This document shows positions 15,193-22,979 of a stretch of 33,103 bases of DNA, one piece after another. This stretch comes from Actinomycetota bacterium (GTDB lineage: Bacteria > Actinomycetota > Actinomycetes > Streptosporangiales > Streptosporangiaceae): contig QGUZ01000020.1 in the NCBI GenBank assembly GCA_003242605.1, forward strand, positions 1-33,103, given 5' to 3'. How positions within the stretch are numbered: the first letter of the stretch is position 1; each line of letters opens with the position of its first letter. Below the pieces are notes generated by a model. That model was not told the origin of the DNA and did no database searches. It saw only the letters and a program-made list of their open reading frames with translations. The position numbers and the translations under genes were made by a program.

Positions 15193-17418
15193 ATGCGGAC
15201 GCTGCTGATAGACAACTACGACTCGTTCACCTACAACCTCTGGCACTACCTCGCGGAGCTGAACGGCCGTCCCCCGGTCGTCATCCGCAACGACGACCCC
15301 CGCTGGCGGCCGTCCGACCTCGCGCACTTCGACAACGTCGTCATCTCGCCGGGGCCGGGCGCGCCGTACCGGGAGGCGGACTTCGGCATCTGCCGCGAGG
15401 TGATCGAGCGGGCCGAGATCCCGCTGCTCGGCGTCTGCCTCGGCCACCAGGGCGTGGCGTACGTCCACGGCGGCACGGTCGGGCCCGCGCCCGAGCCGCG
15501 CCACGGCCGGCTCTCCCCGGTCGAGCACCGCGGCGACCGGCTGTTCGCCGGGGTGCCGTCCCCCTTCGAGGTGGTGCGCTACCACTCGCTCGCGGTGACC
15601 TCGCTGCCCGAGGAGCTGGAGGCGACCGCGTGGACCCCCGACGGGGTGCTGATGGCGCTGCGCCACCGCACCCGCCCGATCTGGGGCCTGCAGTTCCACC
15701 CCGAGTCGATCCGCACCCGGTACGGGCACCGCATCCTCGCAAACTTCCGCGACCTCACCCGCGAGCACCCCCGGCCGCGCCCGGTGGTCCGCCTCTCCGC
15801 GGCGCCCGCCCCGCCGCCCCCGGTCGCGTCCCCCGCAGCGTCCGTCCCGGCGTCCCTCACAGCATCCGTAACAGGGTCCCTCACAGGGTCCGTCACAGGG
15901 TCCCTCAGCATGCCGGACCGGCCGGCCGCGCCGGACCCGGTGGAGGCGGAGGTGCTCGTCCGCTCGCTGCCCACCGAGTGGCACGACGAGGTGGTATTCG
16001 AGGCGCTGTTCGGCGGCTCCGAGCACGCCTTCTGGCTCGACAGCGGCCTGGTGCACGAGGGCGCCGGGCGGTTCTCGGTGATGGGCGACGCCTCCGGGCC
16101 GCTCGCGCGCGTGGTGACCGCCGACGTACGGCACGGCACGGTGACCGTGACCGAGGGCGGGCGGACGCGCACGGCCGAGCGGCGCTTCCTCGACTGGCTC
16201 GACGCCGACCTGCGCCGGTGGCGGGCGCGGACGCCGGCGCTGCCGCTGGAGTTCGCGCTCGGCTGGGTCGGCTACCTCGGCTACGAGCTGAAGGCCGAGT
16301 GCGGCGGCGCGGACGCGCACCGCTCCCCCACCCCCGACGCGGCGATGATCTTCGCCGACCGGGCGATCGTGTTCGACCACGCCACCGCGACCACGCACCT
16401 GCTCGCGCTCGCCGCGGGCGGCGACCGGGACCCGGCGCTCGCCTGGCTGGCGGAGACCGCGGCACGGCTGCGCGCCCTCGCCGGCCGCCGCCCCGGCCCG
16501 GTCGGCTCCCCCGGTACGGCGGGGCCGGTGCGGCTGCGGCACGACCGCGCCCGCTACCTGGAGCTGATCGCCGCCTGCCAGGACGCGATCCGCCGCGGCG
16601 AGACGTACGAGGTGTGCCTCACCAACATGCTGCACGTGGCCGGCGAGTTCGACCCCTGGCAGTGCTACCGGGCGCTGCGCCGGATCAGCCCGGCCACGTT
16701 CGGCGCCTACCTGCGGCTCGGCCCGGTCTCGGTGCTCAGCTCCTCGCCCGAGCGGTTCCTGCGGGTGTCGGCGGACGGCACCGTGGAGTCCAAGCCGATC
16801 AAGGGCACCCGGCCGCGCGGCCGCACCCCCGCCGAGGACGCGCTCATCGCCAAGGAGCTCGCCACCTGCGAGAAGGACGTCGCCGAGAACCTCATGATCG
16901 TCGACCTGGTGCGCAACGACCTCGGCCGGGTCGCCGAGGTCGGCTCGGTGCACGTCGCCAAGATCTTCGACGTGGAGACGTACGCCACCGTGCACCAGCT
17001 CGTCAGCACGGTACGGGCGCGGCTGCGGCCGGACGCCTCGGCGGTCGACTGCGTGCGGGCCGCGTTCCCCGGCGGCTCGATGACCGGGGCCCCGAAGATC
17101 CGCACGATGCAGATCATCGACGAGCTGGAGGCCGGGCCGCGCGGCGTCTACTCCGGCGCGATCGGCTTCTTCTCGCTCACCGGCGCGGCCGACCTGAGCA
17201 TGGTGATCCGCACCGCGGTGATCACGCCCGAGGGCCTGTCGTACGGCGTGGGCGGGGCGATCGTCGCGCTCTCCGACCCGGCGGCGGAGTACGAGGAGAC
17301 CGCGGTCAAGGCGATCCCGCTGCTGCGCGCCCTCGGCATCGCGTTCCCCGGCGCCGACCCGGACGGGGCGACCCGGGACGCGTCCGGGCCCGCCGCGGTG
17401 GCGGCCGGGGCCCAGTAG
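15193..17418 (+). CDS. pabAB: Fused aminodeoxychorismate synthase (PabA-PabB)
   Basis: A 741-residue fusion that makes 4-amino-4-deoxychorismate from chorismate and glutamine, the first step to p-aminobenzoate for folate (or for PABA-derived natural products). Residues 1-195 are a class I glutamine amidotransferase: LLIDNYDSFTYNL, GVCLGHQ with nucleophile Cys82, and the FHPES catalytic pair His169/Glu171. After a linker (about 200-250), the PabB half shows SSPERFLRVS, PIKGTRPRG with Lys537 (the Lys of this motif marks PabB rather than TrpE), DLVRNDLGRV, GGSMTGAPKIRTMQIIDELE and YSGAIGFFS. ATG 15193 follows GGCGGGGA closely. No pabC or folate gene is adjacent, and a strong hairpin follows. An extra, pathway-specific pabAB (as in candicidin-type clusters) is possible, but nothing biosynthetic is nearby. 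Confidence 0.93.
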   Translation: MRTLLIDNYDSFTYNLWHYLAELNGRPPVVIRNDDPRWRPSDLAHFDNVVISPGPGAPYREADFGICREVIERAEIPLLGVCLGHQGVAYVHGGTVGPAPEPRHGRLSPVEHRGDRLFAGVPSPFEVVRYHSLAVTSLPEELEATAWTPDGVLMALRHRTRPIWGLQFHPESIRTRYGHRILANFRDLTREHPRPRPVVRLSAAPAPPPPVASPAASVPASLTASVTGSLTGSVTGSLSMPDRPAAPDPVEAEVLVRSLPTEWHDEVVFEALFGGSEHAFWLDSGLVHEGAGRFSVMGDASGPLARVVTADVRHGTVTVTEGGRTRTAERRFLDWLDADLRRWRARTPALPLEFALGWVGYLGYELKAECGGADAHRSPTPDAAMIFADRAIVFDHATATTHLLALAAGGDRDPALAWLAETAARLRALAGRRPGPVGSPGTAGPVRLRHDRARYLELIAACQDAIRRGETYEVCLTNMLHVAGEFDPWQCYRALRRISPATFGAYLRLGPVSVLSSSPERFLRVSADGTVESKPIKGTRPRGRTPAEDALIAKELATCEKDVAENLMIVDLVRNDLGRVAEVGSVHVAKIFDVETYATVHQLVSTVRARLRPDASAVDCVRAAFPGGSMTGAPKIRTMQIIDELEAGPRGVYSGAIGFFSLTGAADLSMVIRTAVITPEGLSYGVGGAIVALSDPAAEYEETAVKAIPLLRALGIAFPGADPDGATRDASGPAAVAAGAQ
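15841..15912 (+). repeat. Six 12-bp in-frame repeats in the PabA-PabB linker
   Basis: Six consecutive 12-base units based on TCCCTCACAGGG (variants TCCGTCCCGGCG, TCCCTCACAGCA, TCCGTAACAGGG, TCCGTCACAGGG, and a last partial one) encode Ser-(Leu/Val)-Thr-Gly-like tetrapeptides at residues 217-240. They sit exactly between the two enzyme domains, so copy changes would alter only linker length. Confidence 0.85.
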
Positions 17419-17454
17419 CCCCACGGACGGCGCGCCTCGCGCGTCCCCTGGGGC
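17418..17454 (+). terminator. Strong hairpin terminator after pabAB
   Basis: Nested arms GCCCCA/TGGGGC, GGACG/CGTCC and CGCG/CGCG (tip loop CCT) stack into one long stem that begins at the last base of the pabAB stop codon. There is no U-tract. Confidence 0.75.
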
Positions 17455-17881
17455 ACGCGGGCCGCGGCAGCGGACGGGCCGGAGAGCCAGGGCACCGCGG
17501 TCGCGTCCGGATGAACGCGAGGCGTCCTTCACCTCGCCGCGCGCCCCGCGCCTCCCGGGGCGTTTTCCTTGGCTGCGCTGCGTCGGCGGCGGGAACGGCG
17601 GGCCGCGCGGCATGCCCATTCGTGACGTCCGAGCCCGGCGTTCATTCGTCGTGGATCAGAACGCCTCTAATTCGGTTGTGTTTTGAGTACACAGGTGCTC
17701 TAATAGTGGCTGTCGACAGCGCTGGCGATGGTGTGGCTCGTGGGCGCGACGCGACCGGCGCGGTCGCGTCGCGCGCACCCCGCACGTGGCGGCGGGGCGT
17801 TCCGCCGCGCCGCGCACGCCGGGCCTGCCGGGGTGCGCCGCACCCACCGTTCCCGTTCCTGCAGCACCCGCTTGGAGTCCC
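17455..17881 (+). promoter_or_regulatory. Intergenic region with a candidate promoter for the DUF4352 gene
   Basis: About 430 bases without a supportable gene. The least GC-rich part, 17640-17720, holds TTGTGT (17676-17681) and TAATAG (17701-17706), a possible -35/-10 pair with a long 19-base spacer. Between them GAGTAC-ACAG-GTGCTC (17685-17700) is a near-perfect inverted repeat that could be an operator. The promoter call is weak. Confidence 0.3.
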
Positions 17882-18559
17882 GTGCACAGCAACCCAGGTC
17901 ATCCCGGCCCGCATCAGGTCCCCTACGGTCAGGTCGCGCCGCCGCCCGGCGGGCCGGCCGCGCCGTACCCGCGGCGACCCGCCGTGGCACGGCGGCGCGG
18001 CGGCCGCCTCACGGCGGTGCTGACCGGCGTCGCCGTGCTCCTCGTGCTCGGCGTCGTCGGCGTCCTGTCCGGCGGCGGTGACGGCATCGCGGCCGACCGG
18101 TCGGCGTCCGCGGGCGCGGCCGCGGGCGAGTCCAGGCCCTCCGGCGGCGCCAACCCGCGCACGCCCGGCATCGGGGACGTGGTGCGCGACGGCAGGTTCG
18201 CCTTCAAGGTGACCAAGGTGCGCAAGGGCCTGTCCCGGGTGGGCGAGGGCCTCGCCGCGTCCACCGCCCAGGGCCAGTACGTGCTCGTCCACGTGACCGT
18301 GAAGAACATCGGCGACGAGGCCCAGGTGTTCCACGGCTCGTCGCAGAAGCTCATCGACGCCAAGGGCCGCCGGTTCGACGCCGACTCCGGCACGGCCGCG
18401 GTCAGCCTCAAGGACTCCAACGCGTTCCTCACCACGATCAACCCGGGGAACAGCGTCAAGGGGATCCTGCTGTTCGACGTGCCGAAGGACGCCGTGCTCA
18501 CCGCGATCGAGCTGCACGACTCCCCGTTCTCCGGCGGCGTCACCGTCGCGCTCCGCTGA
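17882..18559 (+). CDS. Membrane-anchored DUF4352 protein
   Basis: A 225-residue protein: residues 1-35 are a Pro/Gly/His/Gln-rich cytoplasmic segment; one TM helix follows (about 40-62, LTAVLTGVAVLLVLGVVGVL); then a low-complexity spacer and an extracellular DUF4352 beta-sandwich (about 95-225). Family features: DGRFAFKVTKVRKG, QGQYVLVHVTVKNIGDEAQ, LIDAKGRRFDADS, INPGNSVKGILLFDVPKD. The domain is of the immunoglobulin-like sort found in many Gram-positive surface proteins; no catalytic residues are expected. GTG 17882 was chosen because GGAG lies five bases upstream; frames further upstream are non-coding in character. It stands alone between pabAB and a secreted protein. Molecular role unknown. 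Confidence 0.85.
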   Translation: MHSNPGHPGPHQVPYGQVAPPPGGPAAPYPRRPAVARRRGGRLTAVLTGVAVLLVLGVVGVLSGGGDGIAADRSASAGAAAGESRPSGGANPRTPGIGDVVRDGRFAFKVTKVRKGLSRVGEGLAASTAQGQYVLVHVTVKNIGDEAQVFHGSSQKLIDAKGRRFDADSGTAAVSLKDSNAFLTTINPGNSVKGILLFDVPKDAVLTAIELHDSPFSGGVTVALR

Positions 18560-18718
18560 CCTTCCTCTCCTCCGGTCCTCTCCGCCGGTTCCCTCCGCCC
18601 CGGCGGGCCCGCCCGTCGGCCGCCACGGGCCGCCGCGCGCGTTCGACGCGTCGCCTTCCGGGCCCCGCCGGTCCCGTCCGCAGCACAGTCCCGAAAAGCC
18701 TCGTCGAGGAGATCAGCC

Positions 18719-19384
18719 ATGTTCCGCCGCATGCTCGCCGTACCGGCCGTGCTCGCCACTCTGCTCGCCACTCTGCTCGCCCCCGTGCTCGTCACCGGCC
18801 TCGTCTCCGCCCCCGCCGCGGCCGCCGCCGATCGGGCCTCCCAGGCGGCCGCCGCCGACCGGCGCTACCAGGGGGTGGGCGACGACGTGATCCGCGTCCG
18901 CGTGACCCGCAAGCCCGGGCTCATCCGGTTCACCCACGACGGCGACTCGAACTTCATCGTCCGCACGCTCGACCGCCGGGGGAAGGTGAGCGAGTACCTC
19001 GTCAACGAGATCGGCGAGTACGACGGCACCGTCCTCTACAACGGGTACGGCTCGCGCGAGGTGGCCGCGCTGAGCATCCGGGCCGACGGCCACTGGACCG
19101 CCACGTTCATGCCGGTCGGCAAGGCCCGCTGCTGGTGCAAGGGCACCATCCGCGGCCGGGGTGACCAGGTGCTCAAGCTCACCCCCACCCGAGGGCTGCG
19201 CACGATGCGCGCCGTCCACACCGGCGGGTCGAACTTCATCGTCCACGGCCACACCCGGCTCGGCCGCTTCCCCGAGCTGCTCGTCAACGAGATCGGCCGC
19301 TACCGCGGCAGGGTCGTGCTCCCCACCGGCACCCGGCTCGTCACGGTCAAGGCCGACGGCGCCTGGACGCTGACCCGCCGCTGA
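18719..19384 (+). CDS. Secreted protein with an internal tandem duplication, unknown function
   Basis: A 221-residue protein with a Sec signal peptide (residues 1 to about 37, ending SAPAAAAA). The mature part is two copies of a domain of roughly 75 residues: copy 1 (about 52-128) and copy 2 (about 142-221). Shared landmarks are G-(V/R)-GDxVxxxxxTR, the pair DSNFIVRT / GSNFIVHG, the pair EYLVNEIGEYDG / ELLVNEIGRYRG, and a final (R/K)ADGxWT. A CWC dipeptide-spaced Cys pair lies between the copies. ATG 18719 has GAGGAGA closely upstream. The repeats look like small extracellular beta-rich modules; I do not recognise a named function. No neighbour explains its role. Confidence 0.8.
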   Translation: MFRRMLAVPAVLATLLATLLAPVLVTGLVSAPAAAAADRASQAAAADRRYQGVGDDVIRVRVTRKPGLIRFTHDGDSNFIVRTLDRRGKVSEYLVNEIGEYDGTVLYNGYGSREVAALSIRADGHWTATFMPVGKARCWCKGTIRGRGDQVLKLTPTRGLRTMRAVHTGGSNFIVHGHTRLGRFPELLVNEIGRYRGRVVLPTGTRLVTVKADGAWTLTRR

Positions 19385-19505
19385 CCCCGCGTCGCCCCGC
19401 CCGGCCCGTCCCCCGCGTTACGGCACCGCCTACCGTGGGAGACGGGCCGCACGTGTCCGGGACGCCGTCGAGGAGGGCATCATCACCGAACGCAAGCCGC
19501 CCGGC

Positions 19506-19991
19506 ATGAGCCAGGAGACCTGGGTGGAGGTGCAGATCCGCCGGGCGATCGAGGAGGGCAAGTTCGACAACCTGCCCGGCGCCGGGAAGCCGCTGCGCAA
19601 CCTGCACCGGGCGAGCGATCCGATGTGGTGGGCGCGGCAGAAGGCCATCGCCGAAGGGCTCGACCCGTCCGCGATGCTGCCGCCCGCCCTGCGGCTGCGC
19701 AAGGAGCGGCAACGCCTGCGGGAGACGGTCGCCGACCTGCCGTCCGAGCAGGCGGTCCGGGACGCGGTCGAGGACCTCAACGCGCAGATCAGGGAGCACT
19801 GGCGGGCCCCGTCCGGCCCGAACGTCCCGGTCGGGCTGGTCGACCTCGACGAGATGCTCGAGCTGTGGCGGGCCGCCCGGCGCGCCCGCGAGGCCGAGGC
19901 GGCCGCCGCCGAGCCGGAGACCCCGCCGGCCCGCGAGGAGGCCGCGCCCCGGCGCCGCCGGTGGTGGCCGTGGGGTCGCCGCCGGGCCTGA
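19506..19991 (+). CDS. DUF1992 (DnaJ homologue subfamily C member 28 conserved domain) protein
   Basis: A soluble protein of 161 residues from ATG 19506. The DUF1992 core is clear: SQETWVEVQIRRAIEEGKFD, NLPGAGKPL, DPMWWARQKAIAEG, LPPALRLRKE. The function of the family is unknown. The tail is Ala/Glu-rich and ends in a strongly basic, Trp-containing stretch (RRRRWWPWGRRRA) that might bind membrane or nucleic acid. In-frame codons just upstream encode TERKPPG, which I remember as the usual N-terminus of actinobacterial members, and AGGAGGG lies five bases before the ATC codon at 19482. The true start may therefore be ATC 19482 (169 residues). A strong hairpin follows the gene. Confidence 0.85.
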   Translation: MSQETWVEVQIRRAIEEGKFDNLPGAGKPLRNLHRASDPMWWARQKAIAEGLDPSAMLPPALRLRKERQRLRETVADLPSEQAVRDAVEDLNAQIREHWRAPSGPNVPVGLVDLDEMLELWRAARRAREAEAAAAEPETPPAREEAAPRRRRWWPWGRRRA

Positions 19992-20015
19992 GATCCCTGG
20001 GGCCGCTCCCGGCTC

Positions 20016-20037
20016 CGCGCGGCCACCCGGCCGCGCG
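20016..20037 (+). terminator. Hairpin terminator after the DUF1992 gene
   Basis: CGCGCGGCC (20016-20024), loop ACCC, GGCCGCGCG (20029-20037): 9-bp perfect arms starting 25 bases after the stop codon. Confidence 0.7.
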
Positions 20038-20558
20038 CCCGGCGGGCGGCCGGACGGCCCGGTGGACCCCGGGCCCCGCCGACCCTGCGGGCCGCACGTC
20101 CCGGCGGGCACGGCGCGGGTCCGGCACGCAACGCGACGATGGGCCGCCCGCCTCAGCCACCCGCCCGGTTCGCGGAATTGACTCTGATATCTCCCGAATT
20201 GGCGCGTCGAGAACCACGGAAACGAGCCCCGACCGCAGCGCGTCCGCACCGATCTCAACGACGCCGTCCGCCTTTGTTGATCCCACCGTCCATGCCGATA
20301 TGACGGTGCGGTTTCAAATACTCATCAGTGCTCGGTAATTGCTCGGGAAAATGCCCGGCAAGGCCCCGCAGGAGGCCCTCGACGTGCTTTTCTGTAAGGC
20401 AACTCGCGTGTCCGTACGCGATTTCCGTGCACAGCCGGAGTAATGTATGATCACCGTCCGCGAAGGCGGCCTCCGTCTTCTGTCACTCGGATCCGGCGAC
20501 GGCGACCGCCCATAAAGCGAAGGACGCCGACCGCCCGAACTTCGCGGGAGGCGACAAG
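20038..20558 (+). promoter_or_regulatory. Intergenic region with an inverted repeat and a candidate promoter
   Basis: About 520 bases without a supportable gene; 20160-20460 is A/T-richer than its surroundings. CACCGTC (20284-20290) and GACGGTG (20302-20308) form a perfect 7-bp inverted repeat with an 11-base spacer. TTCCGT (20423-20428) and TATGAT (20446-20451) make a candidate -35/-10 pair with exact 17-base spacing, about 107 bases before the next gene. The -10 is good, the -35 poor. Confidence 0.4.
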
Positions 20559-21089
20559 ATGGAGAAACAGAACCGACGCCGTGCGGTCATCGTTTTAGTC
20601 GCGGCGCTGTGCGGCGTCTCCCTTTTGGCGTCGGCGGCGATATACCTCTTCTCGCCGACGGGCGTCCGGGAGCGGCGCCCGGACGAACCCGCCGCCCCGC
20701 CGTCGGTGGACGCGCACCCGATCCCGGATCCCGTGCCGACCGGGTCGCGCCCGGCTCGCAGCCGCAACCGCGGCGAGCAGGCCGTCTCTCCCCGGGATCA
20801 CCGCCGCCACCGCCCGGCCGCCACCCGGCCGAGCGCCGCCGCGACCCGGGCCGTCCCGTCTTACCACAGGCCCAAGGTCCCCGAGCGGACCCCGCCGCCG
20901 CGCCCCGCCGAATGGCCGGAGCCCACGCACCCCGCCTCCACGCCCGACCCCGTGGAAACCGAGACCGTCGGCCCGCTGGCGGACCAGTGGCCGCCCGAGG
21001 AGGAGGTCGGCAACCCGGGTTTCCCCGAGGTGCGGCTTTTCTGGCAGGAGATCGTCATCAGCGAGACCGACGATGCCGAACGACCCTGA
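20559..21089 (+). CDS. Single-pass membrane protein with Pro-rich extracellular region, unknown function
   Basis: A 176-residue protein: a short basic N-terminus (MEKQNRRR), one TM helix (about 9-31, AVIVLVAALCGVSLLASAAIYLF) and a long Pro/Arg/Thr-rich outside segment (about 35-140) with a more acidic end (PPEEEVGNPGFPEVRLFWQE). The Pro/Arg-rich part is low-complexity and likely extended, perhaps crossing the cell wall. ATG 20559 has GGGAGG seven bases upstream. Its 3' end overlaps the start of the next gene by 17 bases, so the two are almost certainly translated together. I recognise no family. Confidence 0.7.
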   Translation: MEKQNRRRAVIVLVAALCGVSLLASAAIYLFSPTGVRERRPDEPAAPPSVDAHPIPDPVPTGSRPARSRNRGEQAVSPRDHRRHRPAATRPSAAATRAVPSYHRPKVPERTPPPRPAEWPEPTHPASTPDPVETETVGPLADQWPPEEEVGNPGFPEVRLFWQEIVISETDDAERP

Positions 21090-21909
21090 CCAGATACTCA
21101 TCCACCTGTCGCGGGCGGCGCGGTGGCTGATCCCGCTCTTCTCCGCACCCACCCTCGTGGCCCTCGCGGTGTATATGGGCCTGCACCGCTACAACGCCGT
21201 GACCCGGCACTACGGAATGAGCGTGGGCCTGCTCAACCCCACGTTCACCGATTACATCGAGAAAGGGATCAAACCGGCCGCGCTCTCGGTGGGCCTCACC
21301 GCCGGGATCGGTCTCGCGATGTTCCTCGCGCACGCCGGGATCCGGAGACTCGCCCGCGGCGCGCGCCTCGCCATCGGGACCGGGTGCGTCGTCGTCGGCT
21401 CCGTCGCGCTGGTGCTCGGCGCGATCGGAATGGCCGACCTGTACGTGTTCAGCACCACCCACCCGGTGCCGCCGATGCTCGTCGCGGCGGCCGTCAACCT
21501 CATGCCCTACGGCCTGTTCCTCTGCCGCCGCGCGGTGCACTTCAGCGCGCTCGCCGGGAGCGCGATCGCCGCCAGCATCATTCTCATCGACACCTTCCTG
21601 GCCCTGTGGATCATGGGGGTTTACGCCCGCAACAGCGGCCTCGCCGCCGCCGGCGAGGTCGACGGGCAGCGGCCCGTGACACTGTGCGCCGGGCGGGACC
21701 TCGCCCTGCCCATTCCCGCGGCCGAGGACGACCGCTCCGGCTGCCGGTACCGCTACGGGGAGCTGCGGCAGATCGCCTGCGGCGAGGACGCGTGCATGTT
21801 CCTCCGCCGGGAGCGGGACGGGAGCCGCACGGTCGTGCTGGTCCGCCTCGACAACGACGTGGTCGTCGTCGGCACCCCGCCGCCCCGCCGCCGCTCCCCC
21901 GCGCTCTGA
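21073..21909 (+). CDS. Multi-pass membrane protein, partner of the preceding gene, unknown function
   Basis: A 278-residue protein with about five hydrophobic segments (near residues 17-37, 72-92, 97-122, 134-150 and 160-180), then a soluble C-terminal region of about 90 residues with four cysteines (TLCAGRD, SGCRYRYG, IACGEDACMF) and a beta-rich end (VVLVRLDNDVVVVG). The even cysteine number and the likely outside location fit disulfides. ATG 21073 lies inside the end of the preceding gene. It matches no family I know. The pair is isolated by an upstream gap and by a very strong terminator seven bases downstream. Confidence 0.72.
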   Translation: MPNDPDQILIHLSRAARWLIPLFSAPTLVALAVYMGLHRYNAVTRHYGMSVGLLNPTFTDYIEKGIKPAALSVGLTAGIGLAMFLAHAGIRRLARGARLAIGTGCVVVGSVALVLGAIGMADLYVFSTTHPVPPMLVAAAVNLMPYGLFLCRRAVHFSALAGSAIAASIILIDTFLALWIMGVYARNSGLAAAGEVDGQRPVTLCAGRDLALPIPAAEDDRSGCRYRYGELRQIACGEDACMFLRRERDGSRTVVLVRLDNDVVVVGTPPPRRRSPAL

Positions 21910-21915
21910 CCGCGA

Positions 21916-21951
21916 GCCGCCGGTACGGCCCGGCCGCGCCGTACCGGCGGC
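21916..21951 (+). terminator. Very strong hairpin terminator after the membrane pair
   Basis: GCCGCCGGTACGGC (21916-21929) and GCCGTACCGGCGGC (21938-21951) are exact reverse complements (14 bp) around an 8-base loop, directly after the stop codon at 21909. Confidence 0.85.
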
Positions 21952-22154
21952 CCGCGGGGGCCCGTGTCCGGGCGCGGAACGGGCCGATGCCATCATGGTC
22001 CGCGGCCCGGGCCGGGCCGCGCGGACGAGACGGGCGTGGCGGCTCCCCGGTTTCCGCGGGGACGGCGCGGGCCTGCGGTGCACCGATCCCGGCGGCAGGC
22101 CGGGTGCCGGGCGTCTCCGGCGGAGGCGCCGTCCGGTGGGGAGGGAGAGAAGCG

Positions 22155-22943
22155 ATGCCAGGCAAGGACGCCCCCATCGCCGTGATCACGGGCGCGGCCC
22201 GCGGCATCGGCGCGGCGACCGCGCTGCGGCTGGCGCGGGACGGCTGGGCGCTGCTGCTCATCGACGCGTGCCGGCCGCAGCCGCCGGCCACCTACCCCAT
22301 GCCGGACCCCGACGACCTGGAGGCCGTCGCCGACGAGTGCCTGCGGGCGGGCGCCGCCGGGGTGCGCACCCGGATCGCGGACGTCGCCGACCCCCGGCTG
22401 CCCGTGCTGGTGCGCGGCACGCTCGCCGGCCGCGCCCCCACAGCCGCGATCGCGGTCGCCGGGCTCATCCACGGCGCGGACGCCTGGGCCACCCCGGACG
22501 ACGCCTGGGAGGCGCTGCTCCGCGTCAACCTGCACGGCACCCGCCGCCTCGCCGAGGCCACCGTGCCCGCCATGATCGCCGCCGGGCGCGGCCGGTTCGT
22601 CGCGGTCGCCTCGGCCGCCGGCCTGCGCGGCATGCGCAAGCTCGGCGCGTACTCGGCGGCGAAGGCCGCGGTCATCGGGTACGTGCGCGCGCTCGCCGCC
22701 GACCTCGACGGCACCGGGGTGACCGCGAACGCGATCTGCCCGGGCTCCACCCGGGGCGCCATGCTCGAGGCGAGCGCCGCCGTCTACGGGCTGCCCGACC
22801 AGGAGAAGTTCGCCGAGCAGCAGCTGACCCGCCGGCTGCTCGAGCCCGCCGAGGTCGCCGAGGCGATCGGCTGGCTGTGCTCCCCCGCCGGGTCCGGCTG
22901 CACCGGGGCGGTCATCCCGGTCGACGGCGGGCTCACCGTCTGA
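22155..22943 (+). CDS. Mycofactocin-dependent SDR family oxidoreductase
   Basis: A 262-residue short-chain dehydrogenase. Seen: TGAARGIG (residues 12-19, nicotinamide-nucleotide binding), Asn125 (RVNLHGT), Ser153, and Tyr166/Lys170 in AYSAAK, so the catalytic tetrad is complete. After the second beta-strand comes an extra segment, ACRPQPPATYPMPDPDDLEAV (residues 38-58), of the kind that marks mycofactocin-coupled SDRs. Those enzymes hold NAD(H) tightly and pass electrons to mycofactocin instead of exchanging the cofactor. ATG 22155 has GGGAGGGAGAG just upstream. It stands just before mftR and converges with it; the 36-bp gap contains a small ACGGC-GGC-GCCGT hairpin. The likely substrate is an alcohol or carbonyl compound, not identifiable from sequence. 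Confidence 0.88.
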   Translation: MPGKDAPIAVITGAARGIGAATALRLARDGWALLLIDACRPQPPATYPMPDPDDLEAVADECLRAGAAGVRTRIADVADPRLPVLVRGTLAGRAPTAAIAVAGLIHGADAWATPDDAWEALLRVNLHGTRRLAEATVPAMIAAGRGRFVAVASAAGLRGMRKLGAYSAAKAAVIGYVRALAADLDGTGVTANAICPGSTRGAMLEASAAVYGLPDQEKFAEQQLTRRLLEPAEVAEAIGWLCSPAGSGCTGAVIPVDGGLTV

Positions 22944-22979
22944 CCGCGCGGCCCGGGCGGCGTACGGCGGCGCCGTGCC

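Noticed and set aside
15841..15912. CRISPR-like array
   Set aside because: Units are 12 bp, contiguous and in frame within a coding sequence; there are no spacers and no cas genes.
15193..17418. Anthranilate synthase (TrpEG fusion)
   Set aside because: The PIKGT motif with Lys537 is typical of aminodeoxychorismate synthase, whereas TrpE has Ala in this place; no trp gene is nearby.
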